Shown: in pieces, positions 56,161 through 64,000 of the stretch
How positions within the stretch are numbered: the stretch's first letter is position 1
Layout: each line of letters begins with the position of its first letter
Origin: Adiantum capillus-veneris
Lineage: Eukaryota > Streptophyta > Polypodiopsida > Polypodiales > Pteridaceae
NCBI GenBank assembly: GCA_014529385.2
Contig: CM043942.1
Span: forward strand, 59,132,184 to 59,196,183
Direction: 5' to 3'
Length of the DNA: 64,000 bases
Translations under genes and position numbers: made by a program
The notes under the pieces: model-generated
What the model was told of the DNA's origin: nothing
Seen by the model: only the letters and a program-made list of their open reading frames with translations
Databases searched by the model: none

Positions 56161-58094
56161 TTTCATAAAATCTAATATCTAATATCTAACCAACCCAAAT
56201 GATTTTCTCATATTAAATTGATCACTTAATGTGGGAGAATAAACGGGAATAAGTGTTAAGATATAGACATGTGCTTATAGATCTATCTCAACACGGGGCC
56301 AACGATAAAGGGGCCCAAATGAGAGATGGTCTATCAAAGAGCAAGGCTAACTAATGGAGCATAAGATATTAGGGTTAGCTTCATTGAAGACCTCCAATAA
56401 TGTGTGTAAAACGCCTTTGACCTTAGGTAAGCTAGGGCTGAGCTTGAGGCGCGGGAACCCGACCCAGCTCGAGGTGCTTGTCCTACTTGTCACGCTTGAT
56501 GACTAAGGTGCTTGATGATTGAGGTGCTTGAGATTCTTGAGGTGCTTAATTATTGAGATGCTTGAGGTGCTTGTCATGCTTGAGATGCTAGGGTTTCACT
56601 TAAGGTGAGAACCTACTAGCCCAAGCTTAAAGTGCTTAACGGCCAAGCTTGTGGTGGGAACTGGGACCTATGTATGAGGGGCTTGAGGTGTCAAAAAGTC
56701 AAATATTCAATCCCTACAAGGAGGGGGCGAGCCCTACATGAGGGGGGATGAGAGAGAACACCCACACACTCACACAAGGCATGCATGGTACAAAGAAAGC
56801 AAAAGGGACACTTATCAAGTTCCTCCTCATGTTGCTCTCATGGTGTGCCTGAAGCCTATTGGTTGGCCATCCAATGGGTCCAATAATAATTTAAGAGATT
56901 TAATTAAATGATTTAGCATTTATCTAGTCCTCTCTCTCAAAGGGGAAAGGGGGACACTTGTCTCAAGGCTACCCTTGCTGCTTGTAATGCATCCTGCTTG
57001 TGATTGGCTAGGCATGGAGGGGTCCAATGAGCTTCAAGCATGAGCTACAAGGGGGGGGGGGGGTCGACCCAAGCAAGCTAGGGGGTTGCTTAGGGGATAT
57101 ACTCACCCGCACACACTCACAAACACTCTCATTGTGTGCTATGCAAAGTGCAAGAGCTCTCTCTCCTTCTCCAAGCAAGTAGAGGTTGAGAGCCTACACC
57201 AACACTCTTGGATATGGAATGCAAATCCAACCAAGAGCCATGCTTCAATGCTTAAGGGTGAAAGCATGTTAACCTGTCACGCTTTTTGTGCTAGTTAGCA
57301 GTTTCAAGTTAGCACATCTTCGAAAAGTTGGGCGTCCAGTAAATTTTTTACAAATAATATCAAAATTTGTCAGAGGTTGTACATTTGGATTCCTTGTTTC
57401 AAGTGCTTTCTATTGATATATCATATGTCATAGATCTTGGAGATGTAGCTCAAGTTATTGTACTAGTTAGCATATGTTAAAATTGTGCTAGTTAGCATTG
57501 TCCGGGACATGAAAAAGCATGACAGGTTAACATGCTTTCACCCTTAAGTTTGCCATCTCCTTCTTCTTCATTACTATGCTATTATGTATGCTAGCAACAA
57601 GAGTTATGATTAGTGAGGAACTAATTCTTTCTCCTACGAGATGTTTCTTCTTCCTCTTCCCTACCCTCATTCCCTGCTAGCTCTCTCCACCTTCGAAGGT
57701 GTTTGAGGTCTTGGGACTGAGGCTTGGGATAGTTAAAGCTTTCTTCAAGTTTATGTTACGTTTGTGATGCATGAAGCTTTCCATCTTCATTGCATCACCT
57801 AGGTCATAAGGAACACAAAGATTGTATTGTAACAAGTCTCTCTTAATGGGAGAAATCATAATACAAATGCCTATTGGAGGGGGGACCGGCTCCACATAAA
57901 TCCGGTCCTCAACTGTTGTCATGTTCTCTAAATTCTCTCTCTTGCAAAAGTATTGTTCGTGCCAAGTTAACTAATTGCTATGATTATGTTGCTATCTTCA
58001 ATTATGTTAACCCGCTATGCTCACAAAGTCATTTCTCAAAAGTACTCTCATTAATTTCTACTACTCTCAAATTAAATAGGCCAATTCCATTATA
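56161..58094 (+). repeat. 3' LTR of the gypsy element (with two insertions)
   Basis: Starts TTTCATAAAATC (the TG start is changed to TT) and ends CCATTATA (CA changed to TA). 1934 bp against 1336 in the 5' LTR; the excess is a 288-bp MITE plus one TTAA (57256-57547) and a second block at about 57613-57898. Confidence 0.92.
57256..57543. mobile_element. 288-bp MITE with TTAA duplication in the 3' LTR
   Basis: Terminal inverted repeats start GGGTGAAAGCATGTTAACCT and end GGTTAACATGCTTTCACCC. Direct TTAA copies lie at 57252-57255 and 57544-57547; the 5' LTR has a single CTTAAG at the same place. TTAA duplication suggests a piggyBac-type relative; because the flanks are palindromic, a TA duplication (Tc1/mariner type) cannot be excluded. 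No coding capacity. Confidence 0.9.
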
Positions 58095-58099
58095 GGCAA

Positions 58100-58915
58100 C
58101 CATGGGGCGTCGACGTCCCTTGCCTCGCGGGGGTTGTGGGAGGCACACGGGCCACCGTCTACGGGCCGTTCGACGACGGGGGGCAACCGCGGGGCGTCGA
58201 CATCCCTTGCCTCATGGGATACACGGACCGTTGTCAATGGGCTGATCAAGGACATGCACCAAGGGGAAGCAACCGTGGGGCGTCGACGTCCCTCACCTCA
58301 CGGGATACACGGGCCGCCATCGGCAAGCCGATCGAGGACGCGCACCGAGGGGGGCGACCGCAGGGCGTCAACGTATCTCGCCTCGCGGGAGTACACGGGC
58401 TGCCATTGGCGGGCCGATCGACGACGCGTATTGAGGGCGCAACCACGGGGCGTCGTGACGTCCCTCGTGTGGCAGGGGCCACGGGGGGCACATGGGCCGC
58501 ATTTGACGGGCCGATCGACGATGCGGACCAAGGGAGGAACCGCGGGGCATCGATTTTTTTTGCCTCGTGGGGCACAAGGGCCATCATCGACGGGCTGATG
58601 GACGTCGCGCATAGAGAGGCAACTGTGGGCGTCGACGTGGATGTCCCTCGCCTCGTAAGGTGTGCACGGGCCGGGCGATCGATGACGCGCATCGAGGAAG
58701 GGGGAAACCACGGGGCATCCAATGGACCCTCCTCCCCTCGTGGGGTACACGGCAGACCCCAATGCCCCTTGGTGGCATCAAACGGAGCGAGCAAGCACGG
58801 GGCGCAAATGTGGACATCCCTCGGGCACGGGCCGTCATCAGTCGACAGCGGTCACATCGACATCTTCATCCTAGGGTGCCGTCGACGAGGGACGAGGCAT
58901 CGACGGTGCCTCGAC
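58100..58915 (+). repeat. GC-rich minisatellite, right part
   Basis: Continuation of the array at 41380-41857 with the same units (GCGTCGACGTCCCT, GGGCCGATCGACGACG, CGCACCGAGGGGGGC), about nine degenerate copies. Open frames on both strands are due to GC content. Ends where the dispersed repeat copy B begins. Confidence 0.85.
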
Positions 58916-58918
58916 AGG

Positions 58919-60970
58919 ATATATAAGGATACAGCTATTGCCAAAATTGCACCTGTTGACTACGACTGCACAGTCATCAACCATGCTAGAAAGATTTAAG
59001 ATCAGTGTCTTTGCAAATCACAGTCAGGAGGATTGCTGTGAACATCACTGTCTTCTCATCACAGTCAACAACTAGAAATTACTGTCAAGGTATACACACA
59101 TGGTGCTTCTCTCCTAAGCATTTCTAGTTATTGACTATGAGCTGGCTACACCCTTCAAGTGCTTAATGGCAATTAGGTTTTTTCACCCACTCAATTAGAG
59201 ACCCTATTATTTCCTATCGTTTAGGTTAGTTCTCTACTTTCCTATATGATCTCTACCAAATTGGCCATTGCAAGGGTCTTCTCAAATACTTTAAGGTTCT
59301 TTGCCTTTGATATTCGTTTGAGATAGCGTTAGAAAACAATCTATGTTTCAACTTTGGATTAGCTTTGTTCTTAATCAACTTTGCTCCTAAAATTAGAGCA
59401 TGCTTGAAGAATAGGGTCTTCCAACTCCTTTGCACACATTTGCACAATTTACCCACGAGGCCCACATTTAGAAAGATGGCTTGGATCTTCAATTGTAGCT
59501 TTGCAACTTGCGCACACGTGCACGCCAATCCCTTCAGATTTGATCTTGTTTCTAGTTGGAAAATCCCCCCCCCCCCCCTCCCTCTTCACAAAAAAAAAAA
59601 AAAAATCACAAAGAGAAATCTTTATTCCATGGAGAAAATCTTATACAAACACATGAACCAGAGGTGGGGCATTACTTTCACACTCAGTTCTATCTTTCCT
59701 CCCCTCATCACTATATCACACGGGCATGCTCAAATGGGATCTATGGTGGAGGAGGAAAACGCGGGGCGCGTCAATCTTGGACCCTCAGATTCGACATTTT
59801 CCTCGAGTTTAATAGTTTGACTTGAATTTACTACTCGGCCCACATTTACAATATGACATACTCGAATCACCTATATTTCAATGAACGCATGTGGCCGTAA
59901 TGGTTAGTGCTCATGGCTTGCAATGGGGAAGTCACGGGTTCAAGACATGGGTGTGAACCGCCCCGAATTTACAAACCTACTTGAATTTACTTTTCTCCCC
60001 GAATTTACCAAATGTCCCAAATTTACAAATGTGCATTTGGCGGTCCGAATCACCTCAACCGTCGATCCCATTTGAACCGCCCGTGCGAAATAGTGCGGAG
60101 GCTTTCCTCCCTCTTGAAATCCATCGCTTTTGTAACTCAAAATCTTGAGAGCTTTCACTCTCCTCTTCGAGTACCATAGTGGAAACAGTCTCCGGGAGAA
60201 CACACACACACACACTTGGATTCCAACCTTGGAATCCCTTAAGCAGAGGCCGAGGCCTTCTATGCTTGCACTCTCGTAAAGAGAGATCCTTTCATGCAAA
60301 GAGAACACAAGTCAAAGCAAGAAAATTACACAATATCTATACCTGTTGTCACAAAACGAAGAGCATATTTCAACATAAATAGAAAGAAAAGATAATATTC
60401 TTGAGCCAGACTTGATGAGAGAAAGAAGAGAGAGAGAAGAGCATCAACACGATATTGGAAGCCAGAAGATGGGCTTCCCCCCTCCCCCCTGGCAGGGTGG
60501 GCCATTGTGTGGCACCGCATGTCAGCTGCCCCAAAGGGCGTAGCGCAAGGCCGCGAAAAAGCACTCACTACTACACAGAGTCCCCAAACAACCTGCCAAC
60601 CCTAGATAGTCCGACACCGAGCAAGGCCGCCGCACGAAAGCACGTCATCGATGCCGGCACCTTGAGGCCCAAAAACATGGGGATACAGGGTCCTCAACAT
60701 CCCAACAACCGAATGCTGGATCGCCTTCCTGCGGGCACGGCTCCGTGTACCAACACAGGGCCGGTGGGGCTATGACGCTTCGTTGTCCACGTCGTCTTGC
60801 GTGCAACAACCATGGCTCGGGCCACGGTGAGGAACGGTGGCCGTTGCCATCGCGATGTCACTGGCTCACCTCGAGCACCTCCCCGTCAAGGGCAATGCAC
60901 CGCTCCCTCCGGGGGCCAGGCCCGTCGATTCAATAGTCACTTGATTCCAATATTAGGGCACACGAGTTCG
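58919..60970 (+). repeat. Dispersed repeat, copy B
   Basis: Homologous to 26014-26351 plus 30159-31437 without the 3.8-kb insertion. It has its own insertions: a poly-C/poly-A stretch at 59567-59604 and a MULE-like element at 59704-60102. It joins LINE sequence directly at 60970/60971, where copy A continues with unrelated sequence. No gene recognised. Confidence 0.75.
59704..60102. mobile_element. 399-bp MULE-like MITE with 9-bp target duplication
   Basis: Flanked by TTTCCTCCC at 59695-59703 and 60103-60111; copy A of the host repeat has one TTTCCTCCC at the same place (about 30568). Terminal inverted repeats of about 37 bp, imperfect, share CACGGGC and TCAAATGGGATC. The 9-bp duplication is typical of Mutator-like elements. 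It contains a tRNA-like segment with a box-A-like TGGCCGTAATGG and a box-B-like GGTTCAAGACA at about 59890-59945. Confidence 0.85.
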
Positions 60971-61441
60971 TAAACCACCCCTCTGGAAGAATATGTAGTG
61001 TTAGAATCAGATGGAACAATCAACCTATCACCATAGTAAATGTTTACGGCCCCTACAACGCAAAGGATAGAGCTACACTGTGGATGCAGCTCGGGGATAC
61101 GCCGATCGAAGGAGAGTGGCTGATGGTTGGAGATTTCAATATGGTCAAGAAAATCAAGGACAACAGGTTAATCCAGCCTACTGGTTGGCTCAGAAAAGTC
61201 TAAATGGCTGAGCTTATGTGAGAAGTGGGCTATGATTGACCTGTGTAAAGTGCGCCCATGGAACATCATGCATGGATTCACCTACACAAGCCTTTAGTAT
61301 GCCCGCACTGCCTCCGGGCTGGACAGATACTACTGCTCTCATCAAGATGACTGGATCTCATCGATGCTAGAGATGAAGGTAATCTCAACAAAAGGCCTCT
61401 CCAATCACATGCCATTACACTTACAACTCAAGAAAGAAAAG

Positions 61442-61472
<31 letters not shown>

Positions 61473-64000
61473 ATCCCTGACAGGGGAAAAAAGGTTCTTG
61501 TGACACACTTGTTCAAATACCCTTTCTCCAGAAGCATCACCAAGAAAGCGTTGGGAAAGCTCAAGAAAGATGTGGGGATGAATAAACCTAATGCTTGGAA
61601 TGTATTTTTTCGTAGTGTACAAAAAGCTATCAAAACTTCGGGTCCTCGGGTAAAAAAAGCCAATGAGACACATATCAAACATCTCACAGAGGAGGTAGCG
61701 CAATTAGCCTCTAGGAAGGCTGTCGGACTAGCTACCGAAGATGAGCACAAGCAATGGCTTGAAGCTAAATCTCACCTGGCCAACGAACATCTGGAGGAAA
61801 TCAAGAAGGCGATATTGCTCTCTAGAGAAAATTTCCTTCAACCAGAGCCTTCTAACCAAGCACATTCTTTTAGGGCTCTGAAAGTGAGGAAAAGTTGAGG
61901 CCACGTGAAAGTCCTCGATGATGAGAAAGGGAATAAAATATAAAACCAAGATGAGATGGCTGCACTTCTGTTCAAGTATCTCAACCAGATTATCGGCCAA
62001 CCAATCTCAGGGAGTGCAAGAAGCCCGGACGTCTTTACTTGGAAGTGTTGAAAAGAAGGTTCCCCAGGAGGAAGCCAACCGCATGGAAAAGGCCTTCTCT
62101 GAGGAGGAATGCTCAGCAACACTAAAAGATCTTGGCAATGAAAAGTCCCCCAACTGGATGGACTGATGGCTGAACTCTTCAGGGAATTGTGGGATGATCT
62201 GAAGGGTCTAGTCACATCGATGGCCAATCTAGTTGTTTCTGAAGAGTCGTTGGATGCAAGTGTTAAGAGAGGGCTTATCAAGCCCATCCCCAAACAGATC
62301 TGCTGCTCCCAACTTAAACATTGGCGTCCCATTACGATGATGTCAGTAGCATACAAAATTATTTCCAAGGTGATAGCTCTCAGACTTGCCCCCCTCTTGA
62401 GTCGGATCATCTCTCCCCATCAACACGGGTTCATTAAAGCATGAGAGGAATGGTAGCAATGATAGGAATAGAGTATGCATCCTTCTCCAAGCAAGAGTGC
62501 ATCTTGCTACAAATGGACCTTGACAAAGCCTATGATAGGATAGAATGGTCCTATATAGAAGAAGTCGTGGGAGCTCTGGGCTTTGGGCCTCGCCTTTGTC
62601 GCCTATACGCACACTTGGCGTTGGCAGCCAATCAGAGCTCATGTTCAATGATACAATTGTGGGCTCTTTGAGGTTAAAAGGTGTATTAAGCAAGGGTGTC
62701 CCCTGGCCCCCTTGCTTTCCACCATTGGGTTGCATCCTCTCATTACGATACTCGAAGCCAGTGCTGCACGGGGAGAGATTCAAGGTCTGGCATTGCCAGG
62801 CAACAACCAGCTATGGCCAAAATGTTCGCAGATGATTCGCTCCTATTCTTGAAGGCGTGCCCTCAATTTGTCAGGAGATCTTGAGAGATTGTACAAACAT
62901 TTGCCGTGGCCTCGAGATCCAAGTGCAATATAGAGAAGTCAAGAATAATCTCCTTGTCGGAGAACAACTCTTTTGACCTTGCAGTCTCGACAGGAGAAAT
63001 TATCTCAAAAGGGAGTGTATTTAGACACCTGGGAGCCCCCGTAGGGGTGGACATAACCCACAATCAAAGATTTCAATGGGTCCTTGAAAAAATAAGCACC
63101 AAAATGAGAAGGTGGGAGTTTGTTCTCCTACCCTTCCAAAGCCAGATTAGAGTGATCAATGATTTTATGATTCCGTGTATTGCTTTCCTCATCCCCATGC
63201 TCAAGATGGCTAAGTGTAGCTGGAAAGAATTCTTAAAACGAGTGAAAAGGTTTCTTTGGAAGAACAAACTAAAAACCTCCCGGCCATGGCAGTGGGCTAG
63301 ATGGGATGTAGTTGCTCGCCCGGTAGACCAAGGAGGGCTCGGCATTCTTAACTCTGTATCCCATGCTGAGGCCCTTTGTGCCAAATTTATGGTCTCATTG
63401 GCTAAGATTGGGCTATCATGACCAAGGAAATGCTTGATGCAGCAAAACTGGGACCAAAAGGGGGAAAGTGGAAGGGGGTTGTGATGCACGACAAACTTCT
63501 GCCCCCAAAGTGGTCTTATCTTAGATTTGGTGGACTCTCAGGGGAGCTGATGAGGAAATGCAAAAGTGCAACTGAGGTTTTGGAATGGGGGGAAGTAACC
63601 AGATACTTTAAGAACTCCATTTTGCACTGGTCCCCTTGGCTCTCTAAAATATTGGGGCCGCTGCAAAGCCCTTATTGGATAAAAATGGCCAGAAATGTGA
63701 ATAGCAAGGGGCTCATTTGACTAGAGAAATTCTGGGATGGCACCAGGAAGTGCTGGAAAATACTGACTCTTTAGTTATCCAATTTCAATTGAATGGCTTT
63801 GAGACCTTAATAGTCTACAGGGTGATGAAAGAGCTGGATAAGGTGGTGATGCCAATTTGTGAATCCAACTTTGAATGAGACGCTTGGAGATGGCCCGGGA
63901 GTAGCCTCCTTGGGAAACCAGAGTCTAAAGGCACTTACCATGCTTTAATGCACGAGGCTAATTGGTGTAGCCCCCTCAACAAATTATGGAAGAGGCACTA
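60971..64000 (+). mobile_element. LINE, 5'-truncated, same family as 4150-10624, cut by window edge
   Basis: Begins TAAACCACCCCTCTGG, matching position 6061 of the other LINE, and runs to the window end (equivalent to about 9960). It has no solo LTR at 62400, giving the empty-site control for the insertion at 7498. Truncation at the 5' end is typical of LINEs, but the junction could also be a recombination point. Confidence 0.85.
60971..64000 (+). pseudogene. LINE ORF2: partial endonuclease, reverse transcriptase, start of C-terminal region
   Basis: Endonuclease remnants TIVNVYGPYN (61035) and GDFNMVKKIKD (61130), then SNHMPLHLQ near 61410 (SDH changed to SNH). A run of about 30 G at 61441-61470 follows. 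The reverse transcriptase reads HLFKYPFSRSITKKALG, LIKPIPKQICC, HWRPITMMS, MDLDKAYDRIEWS (62515) and FADDSLLFLK (62835). Conserved C-terminal sequence reaches FKNSILHWSPWLS (63610). Stops and frameshifts (61897, 62166, 62445, 62700, 62880, 63420, 63718) make it inactive. Confidence 0.8.

Larger units (their letters stand above)
41858..58094 (+). mobile_element. Ty3/gypsy LTR retrotransposon, 16.2 kb with nested insertions
   Basis: 5' LTR 41858-43193, 3' LTR 56161-58094, perfect target duplication GGCAA at 41853-41857 and 58095-58099. Internal order gag, protease, (missing reverse transcriptase/RNase H), integrase with chromodomain-like tail fits Ty3/gypsy. It carries a non-autonomous LTR element in gag, a 7.1-kb block in place of the polymerase, and a MITE plus a 285-bp indel in the 3' LTR. 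Stops and frameshifts in gag and integrase make it inactive. Confidence 0.93.

Noticed and set aside
43565-58094. Intact, mobile gypsy element
   Set aside because: Gag has frameshifts and a TAG, reverse transcriptase is missing, integrase has an internal TGA, and the 3' LTR has mutated ends.

Overview
This is nuclear DNA from a land plant, with no sign of bacterial or organellar content. The evidence is plant-type LINEs with a DUF4283/zinc-knuckle ORF1, a CACTA (En/Spm) TNP2 transposase gene, a Ty3/gypsy element with chromodomain-type integrase, fragments of plant UPL-type HECT ligase and PPR genes, and GT-AG introns. The nested transposons and very long (GA/CT)n tracts suggest a large, repeat-rich genome, perhaps a fern or other non-flowering lineage. 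That last point is only a guess. I see no ordinary single-copy host gene that is clearly intact.

Layout. 1-3650: LINE on the minus strand, cut by the window edge. 4150-10624: second LINE, plus strand, split by a solo LTR (7498-8338) with a perfect 5-bp target duplication. 10636-11840: 3' fragment of a third LINE, minus strand. 11841-13219: non-coding, with a CT tract and a 236-bp tandem duplication. 13220-25731: the most unusual region, a roughly 12.5-kb segment bounded by 34-bp inverted repeats (32/34 identical). It carries several long spliced genes that do not look like standard transposon genes: an unknown protein (plus), a histone H3-like plus Ulp1-type protease gene (minus), an acidic plus HAD/FCP1-like phosphatase reading frame directly downstream of it (minus), a second unknown protein (plus), and a putative RNase H-fold transposase (minus). 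The divergent promoter region between the H3-Ulp1 gene and the plus-strand gene holds four related GGCGCGC hairpins, two next to each gene, plus microsatellites and a 485-bp duplication. 25733-25831: foldback element lying against the right inverted repeat.

26014-31437: a dispersed repeat interrupted by a 3.8-kb insertion carrying a UPL-like HECT ligase pseudogene and PPR fragments. A second, uninterrupted copy lies at 58919-60970. 31971-35919: CACTA TNP2 transposase gene (minus). 36180-41280: low-complexity DNA, a tRNA-like remnant, palindromes and unidentified reading frames. 41380-58915: a GC-rich minisatellite of about 84-bp period split by a 16.2-kb Ty3/gypsy element (41858-58094; target duplication GGCAA). 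The gypsy element contains a 2.08-kb non-autonomous LTR element inside gag, a 7.1-kb foreign block in place of reverse transcriptase/RNase H, and a TTAA-flanked MITE in its 3' LTR. 60971-64000: a LINE related to the 4-10 kb copy, running off the window.

How the parts relate. Most genes here are transposon genes, many broken. The 13.2-25.7 kb segment is the best candidate for an undescribed system: a multi-gene DNA transposon encoding a histone H3-like protein linked to a cysteine protease and near a phosphatase-like domain, which would suggest element-borne manipulation of chromatin or SUMO/ubiquitin-like modification. The domain calls come from motifs seen in the sequence; the transposon interpretation and function are inference.
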